The position numbers and the translations under genes were made by a program. The notes beneath the pieces were generated by a model, which saw only the letters and a list, made by a program, of their open reading frames with translations, made no database searches and was not told the origin of the DNA. 64,000 nucleotides of DNA, taken from Adiantum capillus-veneris. Its lineage: Eukaryota > Streptophyta > Polypodiopsida > Polypodiales > Pteridaceae. Location of the stretch: positions 111,168,549 to 111,232,548 of the forward strand of contig CM043953.1 of assembly GCA_014529385.2 (NCBI GenBank), in the 5' to 3' direction. Positions 33,110-45,127 of the stretch are shown piece by piece; position 1 is the first letter of the stretch; every line of letters starts with the position of its first letter.

Positions 33110-33720
33110 AGAAGTACAATGGGTCAGGGGATCTATATGCACACAAGTTTTAAGAGCTTAACAAGTGGCAGATTTCCATACTCAGTATAAGCAATTTGGG
33201 CTAACACTAAAAACAACAACCTTAACATGGTTTCAACCATTGTTTAGCAGAGATTTTCCCAACATAGAACAGCTTCTGCAAGACTTTGTTGAGGAATTCT
33301 CCAAAAGGTGAATCAAGCATAACAGATTGTCCCAAATCTACGTGTTTAAGAAGCAGGAGAACAGGAAAGTGAAGGATTTTTTGCTTCATTTCAAGAAATG
33401 CATAGAGAGGTGTCATGTAAGAGATATACCACAAGACAAGAGATTTTCAATCCTCTTTATAGAGGGATTGAAAAACAAAACTCTAAAAAAAGGACTTGCA
33501 CTTGAAGTTGTGCACCACATTTGAGAAAGGTATATATAGGTGTCCTTTAAGAGAGCTACCACAAGATGAGGCATTGTCAATTCTCTTTACAGAGGGCTTG
33601 AGAAATGAAACTCTCAAAAAGGACCTACACTTGAAGGCATGTACCACGTTTGAGCAAGTCACTAGAGAATCATTGTATCTAGTTGACAAATGCAAGTTTT
33701 ATGGAGAGGTATAAGAAGAT
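33110..33720 (+). pseudogene. D1 Gag core with 130-bp internal tandem duplication
   Basis: Frames encode FGLTLKTTTLTWFQPLF, DFVEEFSKR and an FKKQENRKVKDFLLHFKKC stretch, matching the B1 Gag core in order. 33401-33530 is repeated as 33531-33660 (CATAGAGAGG TGTCATGTAA region versus TATATATAGG TGTCCTTTAA region), duplicating the C-terminal helical part. Stops and frame changes are present. Confidence 0.75.
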
Positions 33721-33879
33721 GCAAAGAATGTGATCAAAACAGTCTCTCTTCTACCACAAGTAATCAACAACAAAGAGGAGTGTTCAAGATCCACCTATAC
33801 CAAATATTGATCAAATCGCCAAAAAAGAGATAGGAGGATGAACCAAAGTTATCAACACAACCTGAACCTGTGACAACAA

Positions 33880-34950
33880 CCACCATCAAATGTACCACGA
33901 TTCTTGGCATGGTGCCCAATCAAGAAAAAATTATATGAATCATGAGACGAGTGAATGTTTTTACAACAAGAATTATGTGAGGAAAATGTCATATGGACCT
34001 TTGAGGGTGCAACCTTTACCACCATCATCAAGGTACCAAATAATGCACCACAAAGGGGAGACAAGCCTCAACCAGTGTTGGGCCAATAGTCTCCTTTATC
34101 TCAAGAAAATTGAGAAATTTTTAGATACACGCAACCAATAGAAACACTCATAAGTCAAAAAATACTACCACCAACTTTGTATTATGGATAACTAGTTGAG
34201 ACTTATGAGAGAGAAACTAAGAGTGTTGAATATACCAATGAAGGTTATCCTTCTTGGGTAAGTCATCACAGATTCTGCAACCAATGAAGAATCATTACAA
34301 GATGGAGGGACAAAAATGCACTCATGCTCATAGAAAACTAGGATTTCAAACCTAAAGTCTATCCTCCTGGGACATGACAACCAATGGAGGCTCCACAAGC
34401 CTCTCAATAGGAAGGTCCTTGCTATGAATGTGGAGGTAATCGTTGGGCAAGATTTTGTATGCACAAGGAGAATTGCACGAATATTTTTGGGTTTTGCGAT
34501 GGTTGTGGGATAGATCATTTACTTCCAAACTATCCCAAAAATCCTAAAACCGAGGGGCAAGTGACGATGAATGTCATTGGGATTTTGGCATTCTCAAGTG
34601 GATCCAAAATTGAGCCAACAGTTCCTATCAATGTAATGGCTAGAGCATAAGCTTAAGAAACTACAAAAACCACACCAACTAAGGACAAAAAAAATCTTTC
34701 AGCTCAAACAAAATTTGAGAGTTTGACGGTATTGAGTCAGAGAAAATCATGAAAAGCAAAAAGAGAGAAAATGAAAGCAAAGATGCTAAAAGAGAAAATC
34801 GCCTTAGAAATAGAGTTGAAACAAACCAAAGAGGAGCTTCAAAACAAAGAGAAAACAAGAAACAATCAGGAGGAGCACTTTCTTCCAAAGTATCATTGGG
34901 AGGTTCAGTCTGAGTGGAGAAAAGTGATAGAACTTTTAGAGACTCTATTG
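33880..34950 (+). pseudogene. D1 Gag zinc motifs and coiled-coil tail
   Basis: In order: NYMNHETSECFYNKNYV (CHxC-like, as in B1), a Pro-rich linker, CYECGGNRWARFC and CDGCGIDHLLPNYPKNP (paired short knuckles; the second has lost its final Cys), and a Glu/Lys-rich coil (EIELKQTKEELQNKEK, about 34800-34860). The parallel with B1 12036-13300 is point by point. Stops interrupt it. Confidence 0.75.
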
Positions 34951-35048
34951 TAGTCTTACGGGGCTAGATTGAGAACTAACCAAACATTGTCCAACAAATA
35001 TGGTTGAAAATATCTGCATCCTAAAGTCGAGGAACAGAGATTAGAAAC
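34951..35048 (+). other. Short D1 internal stretch
   Basis: Non-coding remainder between the Gag tail and the foldback copy; nothing recognised. Confidence 0.4.
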
Positions 35049-35547
35049 ATTAGGAAAACTTTGGACTCTCAAAGGGGCCCTATAAGGACTTTGACTTTCA
35101 CTCTCTTGTTCAAAACAGGCGCATGGTAATTTTTTTACAAATGAAAATTAAAACTTATCGAACCTTTTGGATTTAGAATATACTCATTGAGATCTATCCA
35201 TTGGTATATAGCATGCCATCAGATTCTTTATATTCTAGAAGATACCAATTTTTGATGTGATAACTCCATCTTATAAATGGAATCTCTCCCCACATTTCAA
35301 CTTTAGTGGATGAAGCCATAACTTCTACAAATCAACTCCAAGTTTGTCGAGTTATGGAGATTTGGAACCTAATTTGTTGGAGATTGGAGATTTGGAGCCT
35401 CCATTATAAGATCTTTCCAGTGATATGTAGGTTGATAGGGTTTTGACAAAGCGTTCATGGACTTCACAAGGTTGCCCACTTTGGACAAGAGAGACAAAGT
35501 CAAACATCCTTATAGGGCCCTTTTGAGAGACCAAATGTTCCCTAATG
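35049..35547. repeat. Foldback element, copy 2 (diverged)
   Basis: Left arm CATTAGG...TTTGGACTCTCAAAGGGG and GCCCTATAAGG; the right arm ends in the reverse of these (CCTTATAGGGCCC, then GAGAGACCAAATG, then CCCTAATG). The centre of more than 150 bases lacks symmetry. Arm outer parts are homologous to copy 1 at 30070-30473. Confidence 0.75.
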
Positions 35548-36600
35548 TGTGCAAATGGCTTAGAGATTGTTCAGGCTCTAATGGAGCAGAAAAACTAAAC
35601 ATCCCTATACAAGAAGTGTTAACATTAGGAAGAGAATGGAGTCTAGGAGGGCCTCTTTATTTGAAAATTTAAGGGATTCAAACCTCTAGTATTAAGAAAG
35701 AAATCAAAGGACAAATTTTTAATTCAAACAAGTAAAATGGCTAGTTTATTTTAATTCAAATTTTTCCCAAAAATGAAATTTAAAATATAGCAAGCAAAAC
35801 CATATCATGTAGCGTATCTATGGAAAGAGCTTGGCATGTAGATTATGGATCTATAGTCTCCACTCAAATCGAAGATCGTATGTAGGAGTTATGGAAGTCC
35901 AAAAATCATAAAGTTGTCCACCCCTTTTTTGGGGGGGAAAGTGCATCCTTTGACCACTCTTACACACCCACCATTCTTGCACATATGGCATGCATCTATT
36001 CGTCAAAATGTTAATCACCTCCATAATCTCATGGAAAATAAAGAGGCCCCCCTAGACCCCATTCTCTTCCTAATGATCCACCAAAGAAACAGGGAAATTG
36101 AGCACAAGGGAAATGAAGTGATTAATCAAATGAGGCCTAAAAATGAAATACCAATGAACACAAGGGTAGTGTCCAATACCACGGATGTCCCCAAGTCATA
36201 AGTGATGATGCCCATTTCAGAAGTGGAATAGCCATGGCCACAAGCCTTATGGGAGATGATCAGGAATAGAAAACATGATAGTGTGAATTTCACATCTACA
36301 CCTATCATGGATATCAATGTGTATCATGAGCTCTACCTTGGAGACATGCAATCTCTATATGGTGATGCAAGAATGGAAATATCTAGAAAGAGCAATCCTG
36401 TAACATCGAAGACTTTACTGTCCTTCATTGGAGAGCATGAAATGAAATCGGAGGTCAAGATAGTGCAAAGATGACGAACACCAAGAGACTTCATGAACTA
36501 ATGCCGACTCCTATACAGTGTACAATAACTCTCTCAGAGATGCTATAGACTAGACCGCTTCTATGGGGAGAAGTGGGAAGTTCAAAAATCTTCTGTTTTG
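35548..36600 (+). other. D1 internal tract, possible eroded coding
   Basis: No identified gene. Short frames at 35914-36201 and 36256-36474 have protein-like composition (MDINVYHELYLGDMQSLYGD) but no recognisable motif. They may be the remains of the region where pol would be expected. Confidence 0.35.
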
Positions 36601-36606
36601 CAACAG

Positions 36607-37629
36607 GAGATAATAAGCCCGATTATTATCTCTTGACCTAATATGAAGGTTTTTTTAAAATTTCTTGTCATACACTAATTGTAAGCACTATAAATAAGTC
36701 ACTTGACAAGTTTTATGATATTTGGATCACTTGAAAAAATCACGCTTATTATCTTGCCAAAAAAGTGTCTATTATCTTTTGACCAAAAAATGAATATTTT
36801 TTCAAAGTTTCTTGGCCCACACTAGTTTTCCACACTATGAATAGGTCACTTGGCAAGTTTCATGAGGTTTGGAACCATTTTCAAGTTTTTAGCTCCCTTT
36901 TTGTAATTTTAGAGAAATTTGGCACAAATGGCTCTCATAGCTCCATATGACACCAAATTTGAAACATAAGCTAAATACACAATGGTCTAACATGGTATGA
37001 TCTTGGGGGCGTCACTATGTTTAGATTGTGTGTATCACGTGCGTTCAAGGATCATTCTAAAACTCCTTATCTGTGAACTCTTGACAAATAAAATACACCC
37101 TTTTCCTATTCAATCTGTAAATTTTTTTCCCGATTCCATTTTACATTTTATTCCCGATTCCATTTTACCCTTCTCTATGTGAAAATGTGAAAAAAAATAA
37201 AATTTAATAACCCCTTTTGCTGCGCTCACGTGATAGTCACATAATTATTAAGTGAACCCTATGAGGTATGCTCAACTAATGATAGTTTTGCAATTTTGAA
37301 GACCAAGATAATAAGCGCTCTTATTATCTCCATGCCATTTGCAAGATTTTTAACTTTTGATGGTTCCCACAAGTAAAGTATATGTTCAATAAGATTTGAA
37401 TGAGGTTTTACAATTTTTGGATTAGTTTTTTTCAATCTCTAAGTAGTTTGTGAGTCTGGCAGTTTTCGATGCAATTCAAGTGGTCATGCAAGTCAAATGA
37501 TGTCCAAATTACTTGAAACTTCATACAAGCACTCTATTACTATCCTAGATCCAATCCCCTTTGAAAATTTTTCTAAAGGATGGATTTTTAGGGTAGGAGA
37601 TAATAAGACTGCTTATTATCTTTCATGTC
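36607..37629 (+). repeat. Palindrome array of a third type (GATAATAAG...CTTATTATC)
   Basis: Sites GATAATAAG-x4-CTTATTATC or close variants at 36609-36630, 37307-37328 and 37599-37620, and half sites near 36743 and 36765. The last spacing is 292; the first is 698 but includes the repeat C copy. Flanking DNA is also repeated (TGACACCAAA...CTAACATG at about 36948 and 37800; CACTATRAAYARGTCAC near 36688, 36834 and 37675). Confidence 0.7.
37012..37260 (+). repeat. Repeat C, copy 3
   Basis: Close match to 24481-24770: GTCACTATGT, GTGCGTTCAAGGA, AATAAAATACACCCTTTT and the GCTCACGTGATA...ATTATTAAGTGA tail. It lacks an insertion of about 80 bases present in copy 1. Confidence 0.65.
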
Positions 37630-37959
37630 AAAATGAAAAAAAATCCAATTTTTTTACTTGTATTGGATGTTCACACTATAAACAAGTCACAATTCAAGAT
37701 TCATAAGGTTTGGTTTAGTTTCCAAGTTTCTAAAGAAAATTGTGTGTCTGCAATGGTCTTTAGTGAAATGTAAGCCTAACCGACAATTTACAACTCCAAA
37801 TGACACCAAACTTGAATCAAGGCCTTATTATACTATGTTCTAACATGTACCCTTGAACCGCACCTTCTTCTCTGACAATTTTCTCTCTAGCATAAATAAT
37901 CCATAATCTTGCACCACATCTCTTCAGCAACACCTGCTCTCATCAAAATCTATTTATCT

Positions 37960-39465
37960 TGTCATAATAACTAATATCTAATTCTCCTAAATGATTTTCT
38001 CATGTTAAACTGATCATTTAATATGTGGAAGTGCCAGGGGAGGAAAAGCTAGAATATTGGTTAAGCTGGCAGACCGGCCATAGTAGGGATCCAAAATGAT
38101 AAGGTTCCAAAATTCAAAGGATGTGTCCAAAGGTCAAACATTAGGGAAATTGGATGCTTTGTGTGTGTCCCAAAAAGACTTCATGCATCCCTACATAGGA
38201 GGGGGCAAGCCCTAGTTGAAGGAGATGAGAGAGAAACTCTCTCTCCCTCACACACACACACACACATAAGCTCCTTCCAAAGGGAATGAGAGACACATGT
38301 CAACTCCCTAGCCCAGATGCCCAAAAGGTGTACTCAAATCCTATTGGATGGCCTTGGACGTGGACCAATGAGAATTAGGCTAGAGTAAATCTAGTTTAAT
38401 TAATTTAAAAACACCTAATAAAAGAGCCAATAAGAATTAACCTCTCTAGAAGACTATTGGACAGTCTCCCAAGGGATCCAATAAGCATTCAACACCCCAA
38501 TGGCTTGCCTGATTCCTATTGGTGGCCAGGAGACAAAGGGGTCCAATGAGAGTTTAGTTGCATTAATTTATTAGCTAGATCTCTCACAAAAAGGGAAAGG
38601 GGGACACATGTCAGAAGGCTATCACTTATGCTCCCAAAATCCTATTGGCTAAGCCTTGGGAGGTCCAATGGGGGGTCTGCATGAGCAAATAGCAAGAGGG
38701 GTCGACCAAGATAGAGAGGGGGCTCATTTTCTCAAGGCATTATTGCATTACACACTTGCACTAGTCTATGTGTGGAGTAAGAAGACTCTCTCTCTCTCTC
38801 TCTTCAAGCTTTAATGGAAAGCTTATCACCTACTCCAAGCTTGTGAGAAGGGAGGCCTACACCAACAACTCTTGGCTTTGTAATGCAAATCCAACCAAGA
38901 GCCAAGCTTCAATGCATGCCCATTTCCTCTACCATGCTAATTACTAAGCTAATCTATGCTACTATGAGTGATTATGTGAGGAGATGTACATTTTTCTCGT
39001 AAACTACTCCCTCTTCCTCTCAATCTACTCTCATACCCCGCTAGCTCTCACCATCTTCAAAGGTGTGTGAGGTCTTGGGTCTGAGACCGTGAGGGAATTG
39101 ATGTTGTGTTTGATAAGTGTTTTGCTTAGTTCTCGAAGTTTCTATCTTCATTGCACTAGCTAGTATTGAAGGAACACAAAGAATTGTATTGTAAAATGTC
39201 TCTCTTGATGGGAGAAACCATAATACCAAGCCTTTTGGTGGGGGGACCGGCTCCATGCAAATCCGGTCCTCAACTGTTTACAATTGCTTACTTTCTCTCC
39301 CTTTTGAAGTATTGTTCATGCTATCTAACTAGGTTATATGCTTATTGTTGCTCTCTCCACCCAAGCACTCTTGTTATTCTCATTAGGAGTCTATTCTAAT
39401 GAAATGCTCACTATGTTCATGCTATATGCCGCTACACACAAGTTACTAGGCCATTAAATGTTACA
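37960..39465 (+). repeat. CHR2 5' LTR
   Basis: 1506 bp, TGTCATAATAAC...TTACA. Contains at least four ATTGG...CCAAT inverted pairs (about 38340-38375, 38453-38487, 38515-38552 and 38641-38675). Confidence 0.92.
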
Positions 39466-39466
39466 T

Positions 39467-39482
39467 TGGTATCACAGCACAA
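39467..39482 (+). promoter_or_regulatory. CHR2 primer-binding site (initiator methionine tRNA)
   Basis: TGGTATCACAGCAC one base after the LTR matches the common TGGTATCAGAGC site for initiator-Met tRNA with one difference. Confidence 0.85.
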
Positions 39483-39892
39483 GGTTTCTCTTTTCTTGCT
39501 CATGAAGGGAGGTCCTCAAGCTAGCTATAAATGGTTGGTATTATTCATTTCATGTGAGAAAGTAGAATAGTGATTTTTCAACCTTGCAATGTGCCTGCCT
39601 TTGTGCAATTAACGGGGCATCACCATCGAGAGCTATGGTCTTAATAGTGGAGTCCTACGAGGCTTGCCTATGGATTGCCTATGGCTTAACCATATTGAGC
39701 TTATAGAAGCTTGATGGGAGACGGTGATGTTTTGGTGTTGAATGACCCTCTCTTCTATTCCTTGCAATTAGTGGTATTCGAGCCATGGGTAGAGTAGCTT
39801 GAGTGCTTTTTCTAAAGGGGTAAAGAGGAGTAGCAAATAGGGATTGAAGTGCCAAAGTACACCTAAAAAGTTTACACCTAAAAGTTGTTAGA

Positions 39893-41698
39893 ATGGCTGG
39901 CAATACTAAAGAGAGTGAAATGGATGTTGATAACTTTGATTTTGCTAATGAGCAGGCTACTAATGATGCCTCGATGCTTATTAACTATCTTGTTTCTAGG
40001 CTTCAACAAGCCATGGGAAATCCATCCCTCCAAAGTGAAGTGCAATGGTAGCTTTGTGCTCATGGGATTCTCCAAGCTCCCCACCATGATGAGAGAGAAC
40101 CTAGGAAGCCTCCTTGCGAAACTTCCAAAAGAGGCCTCTCTCCGATTCGGGAAGAAGAAGAGGATCCATATGAAGGGCTCAAAAATTTTCTCCTTGATGA
40201 CGCATCTCCTTCTCAAAGGAGAATTCAAGAGCTCCCACCAAAGGAACGAGAAATAAGTGAGTCTCTTGCCACCTCGAGGGCGATGGCTCCACAAAGACGG
40301 TGGGCTAAACGCCTCTCCATCACCTCCAAAAATGAGAAGACCATCTCATACTTCTCCACACCATACTTCAAAGAGGGATGACAAAAGGCAAGAGAAGAAA
40401 AAGGTGAGAAAGAGGACACGCTCTTCTCCATCTTCTTCATCCTCTTCCTCTTATAAAGTGATGGTGAAGACAAAGAAGATCAAGGCAAGAAAAAGGCCAG
40501 AAAGAGGTCACCCTCTTCCCCATCTTCCTCAAATTCTTCACCTTCTAAAGAAAGTGATGGTGCAACCTTTGAACCCTCAAAAAGAAGAGGCCATAGCAAA
40601 TCCTATGCCATGTGGAAGAGGACGTCCAAGCTCAAGAATTCCAAAGAGGGAGGGAAGAGTATCTCTTTCCTTACTTACGATGGCACCTTTGGTGCTACTA
40701 ACAAAGTCTTGTCCTTTATCCAACAATTTGATGTGGTGTTTGGAGATGGGGGCTTCACAAAATCCTCTAAGCTATGCCATGTAGTTGTGCACTTTCAAAC
40801 GTCTGCCAGAAAATGGTGGTTTAGCCTATGGGCCAACGGTGAAGCTCCACGAACATGGAAAGCTTTGAGAGCTTCCATTATGAAGCAGTTCTTGTCCAGT
40901 GATGCCAAAGATAAAGTACTCACCAAATGGCGAAGCTTGAATCTCTCTCCCTATAAATCCATTCACAAATATGTAGATAAGTTTTGGGACCTACAACTCA
41001 GAGCCACTGTCTTTAAAAAGTTAAATTTTGGAGAGAAAAAGCAACAATTTTGTGCGGGCTTAACTGAAGAAATGGCGGAGTATGTCAACTCCCAAAGGCC
41101 ACGCACCATATCAGTGGTTATAAACCATACTATGGTGGCTTCTCAAATCAATTTCCAAACAGGGGCTAAAAGAAATTCTAAGCCCACAGAAAACAAGGGT
41201 TCCAATGAGCCTAAGGGGAAGGACAATGTCCAAAAGTCTCCTAAGGGAAACTCCAACAAAGATAAAGATAAGGGAGTTTACAAAGGCAAAAATAAACTCT
41301 CTCCTGAAGAGCTTGAGCATTATCACAAGGATAACCGTTGTTTCAAGTGCGGCGAGCAAGGGCATGCTTACCGCACTTGTCCCCAAAAGAACACCCGCCA
41401 TGAACCTCTTAGAGCTACCTTGGTCGAAATCCAAGAGGAGGAAACTCACCACAAAGGATCTCCTCTATGCCATGCTTGGGGAAAGGTAAGAGATCATGAT
41501 GCTTTTATTCTCTTTGACCCTGGTTCTACTCACAATTTCATATCCACAGAGTTGGTCACCAGGCTAGGCATACAAGCTTACGATATGGGAGATGTCCTAC
41601 CCGCAAATGGTGCTTTCAAGGGGAAAGAAGCTTCAGTCACTCCCTTAATTGGGGAATTGAGGCTCCATGTCCATCTTTATCTCTCCTCTCAAGCATGA
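39893..41698 (+). pseudogene. CHR2 Gag and protease start
   Basis: ATG 39893 (MAGNTKESEMDVDNFDF) opens a frame that carries stops at about 40049, 40380 and 40455 but stays in register to 41698. The N-terminal third is charged and Ser-rich. The Gag core includes VVVHFQTSARKWWFSLW, and a CCHC knuckle CFKCGEQGHAYRTC lies near 41338-41380. The protease motif FDPGSTHNFIS is near 41510-41545 (Pro in place of Ser or Thr after the catalytic Asp). The frame is lost at about 41675, where about 25 bases present in CHR1 are missing. Confidence 0.88.
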
Positions 41699-43020
41699 GG
41701 ATGTAATCCTAGGGGCACCATGGTTTGATCACATGGCTGCCAATGTTAAATTCCATGAAAGGAGAATCTCCGTTAGATTCAGGGAAAAAGATATGTACAT
41801 AGATGCTAAGGAAATGGGTAACATCATACCCATTGTACATACGCAAGCTTTCAATAAGTCAATAAAGAGCTCTATTTCCGTGTACATGATTTTTGTTAAA
41901 GACTCTCAAAATGAACCTAATGTTTTAGCAAAAGAAAATATACACAATTAAAAGGAATTAGAGTAATCCAATTTTCTCAAGGGTTTCAAGATGTCTTTAT
42001 TGACGACATTGCTTGTGAGCTACCTCTTAAATGAGGCAATGATGACCATGCAATTGAACTTCTTCCAGGAAGTTCACCGTCTAACAAACCTCCTAATAGA
42101 GTTTCTCAAGCTCAACAAGAGGAGATTATTTTGGCACGTGCATGAGTTAGTTGAGAAGGGCATGGTTAGGCCTAGCTCATCTCCATTTTGTTCTCATGTG
42201 CTATTAGTGCAAAATAAAGATGGCACATATCATATGTGTGTCGACTATAGAGCACTAAATAGGATCACTGTCAAGAATAGGTTTCCCGTTCCATGGGTAG
42301 AACACCTATTTGATGAGCTACAAGGGTCCACCTAATTCAGTAGGATTGACCTAAAAAGTGGCTATCATCAAATAAGGATAGTTGATCAAGACATTGTAAA
42401 GACCGCATTTCACACTACATGTGGTCTTTACAAATATATTGTCATGCATTTTGGCTTGACCAATGGACCAGCCACATTCAACCACTTGATGGAGAAACTA
42501 CTCAGGCCTCACCGAACCTTTACTGGAGTGTTCTTTAATGATATGATCATCTACTGTAATTCTTTAGATGAACACAAGCAACACCTCCAAGTAATATTTC
42601 AAGTTCTAAGAGAGAATAAACTTTATGTTAATCAAAAGAAAAGTGAATTTTTCTTACAAGAGATTCTATAATTATGTCACATTATCTCTCAAGATGGCAT
42701 CCAAATGGATCCATCAAAATTAGAGGTAATAAAAGGATGGCCTAAACCAAGGAATCTTCATAAACTAAGAAGCTTTATAGGTATGTGTGCATACTATAGA
42801 TGCTTCATAGAAAATTTATCACTAATAGAAGGACCATTACATGACTTTACAAAGAAAAATGTTAGGTATACATGGTCTGCCAAGGAGAACAATGCTTTCA
42901 AAAAGCTTAAAGAAAGCCTTATCTCTCAACTTGTGCTTACACTACCGGATCTCTCAAACCCATTTGAGGTCCAATGTGATGCTTGTGGTGATTGCCTTGC
43001 AGCTATTTTTCTCTAAGAAG
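41667..43020 (+). pseudogene. CHR2 protease end, reverse transcriptase and RNase H start
   Basis: After the frameshift: SPLKHEDVILGAPWF, then RT with VEKGMVRPSSSPF, GTYHMCVDYRALN, MHFGLTNGPATFNHLM and FFNDMIIYCNS. The family active site FFDD has become FFND, so catalysis would be lost. Stops lie at about 41949 (CAA to TAA by comparison with CHR1), 42333, 42669 and 43014. The RNase H start is QCDACGDCLAAIFL. Confidence 0.9.
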
Positions 43021-44780
43021 GGCACGCCATAGGCTATGAAAGTCGAAGGTTCCACCCTGTTGAGCAAGATCTAGGCATATATGAAAAGGAACTCCTTTCA
43101 TTCTGGACTCCTTTCATTCTGCGAGCGGATCACCAAAGTCTTAAGAACTTCATGAAACAGACCAAGCTCTATGACAAACAAATGAGGTGGGAAAATTTCC
43201 TTTCGCAATTTCATTTTCCTATTGCTCACATTGCTGGCAAGCATAATCAAGTAGCCGATCAACTCTCAAGATGGCCGAGAGTGAATGCGATTTCCATTGC
43301 AACTCACAATGATCTATCTTCTATGATAGATGAGTATGCTATTGATCCCAATTTTAGAGATTTGATATCAGTCCTTGCATTAGGGAAGAAAGAGGAACCA
43401 TTTACTTACAAGATGTTTATCTTCTCTATGGCAATAGACTATGTGTTACTAGCTCACTACGTAGAAAGTAATGTATGAATCTCATGCTCCTCCTTATGTA
43501 GGGCATAGAGGTATTTAGTCTACCCTAAAAGGGATTGAAACATATTTCTATTGGACTACCATGAAAGCAAACATTCAATAGTATGTTTCTAAATGTGTGG
43601 TATGCCAAAAGACGAAGTTTGATAGAGGGAAGCAACCTGGATTGCTTCAACCTTTCCCAATCCCTTGTTCACCATGGGAGAGCATATCCATGGATTTTAT
43701 CTTTGGATTGTCTAAGTCTATCCATGGAAATACAGCGGGAATATGGACGATAGTGGACAGGTTTAGTAAACAAGCTCATTTTATACCTGTCAAAAAGACT
43801 ATCAAAGCCCATCAAATGGCAACCCTCTTCATATCACAAATCTTCAAGTACCATGGCTTGCCAATGTCCATAGTGTCGGATAGAGACCTTAGAATGACCA
43901 ATAATTTTTGGAAGGGTCTCTTTGAGAATTTAGAAACAAGGCTAAACTTCTCTTCGGCCTATCACCCGCAAACGGATTGCCAAAGTGAAATAGCTAACCT
44001 AACAATTCTCGATCTACTAAAAGCCTATGTAACGGAAGTAGATCAAAGCCCCATTGGGAGAAGTACTTACCCTTAGTGGAGTATGCCTATAATAATATTG
44101 TACATACTTCCACGGGAAAAGCACCTTTTGAGGTAATTGAGGGAAGATCAAAAAGTCCCCTTCTACTTAAGGTACATGGGGAGATCTTCGTTTTGCAGAT
44201 GAGTATAGCCGAGACCTACAAGAATCTTTCCAAAAGATTAAGGATGCTATCTCTATCTCACAGCAAAGGCAAGAGGCTGCTACTGACAAGCACAGAAGAG
44301 CCCAAGCCATTAAAGAAAATGATTGGGTCTTACTCAAATTTCTCAAGGCTCGATTAAGGCACACAACGGGCGAGAATCCTACGGGACACCAAAAGTACTA
44401 TGCTAAGTTAGCAAAAAGGTACTATGGTCCCTTCCAGATTCTTAGGCCAATCAATGAGATGGCCTATCAACTCAAGTTGCCCAGCCATTCGCTCATACAC
44501 AATGCTTTTCATGTGAGCCTATTAAAGCCTTATAAAGGAGAGCCACCTCAAGAACCAACTATTGAAGACCCACCGGAGATTAAGGACCAAGAAGAGGTGT
44601 TGCAGCCCGAGTCCATCCTCCGACATGAAGACAAGGTACAAAGAGGTGGTAAGACAATCCGATGATATCTTATTAAGTTTAAGAATTATCCTTTTGAAGA
44701 TGCTAGATGGATGCAAGGCATACAACTAAAGGTTAACCTAAACCTTGTCAATGCTTACAATGCTTCCCTAGAGTAAGAAA
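43021..44780 (+). pseudogene. CHR2 RNase H end, integrase and chromodomain
   Basis: Frames in order: an RNase H tail with a deletion near 43100 relative to CHR1; LSQFHFPIAHIAGKHNQVAD; HHCC zinc remnant (CMVCQ-type end near 43600); integrase core with MDFIFGL, VSDRDLRM and TDCQSEIANL, keeping Asp, Asp and Glu; a GPFQIL module; and a chromodomain interrupted by TGA at about 44663 where CHR3 has CGA. Additional stops and shifts lie near 43480, 44074 and 44200. Confidence 0.9.
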
Positions 44781-45127
44781 GTACAAATGGTAAAACGGAA
44801 CAAAGTTTTTGTCTTATAAGACTCTCTTTCTCTTTTTTTGTGCACAAAAATGAAGTAGTATGCATGCTTAGAACAAGTTTGCAGAGATGACGTCTCCCGA
44901 ACACCAAGTAGAGCTTGTCACTCTACTATGGAATAATGATAGGACTAATGTGCAGACATGCTTGTGGCAGCTTAGGCTCTCAAGCACAAAATGGACTAGT
45001 CATCCATTATGGAACGATGTCGTAGGGTAACATAGGGATCCTCTACCCGCTAGGAAAAGGACTACGAATATGCTTTATCTTCTCTACCCCATAGTGGAGG
45101 ACGACTATGATTTCAAGAGAGAGGTAA
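44781..45127 (+). other. CHR2 3' untranslated region with polypurine tract
   Basis: Non-coding, parallel to 22552-22922. GATTTCAAGAGAGAGGTAA directly precedes the 3' LTR. Confidence 0.7.

Noticed and set aside
39467-39482. tRNA gene or tRNA-derived repeat
   Set aside because: The tRNA complementarity is a retroelement primer site, limited to the first bases after the LTR.
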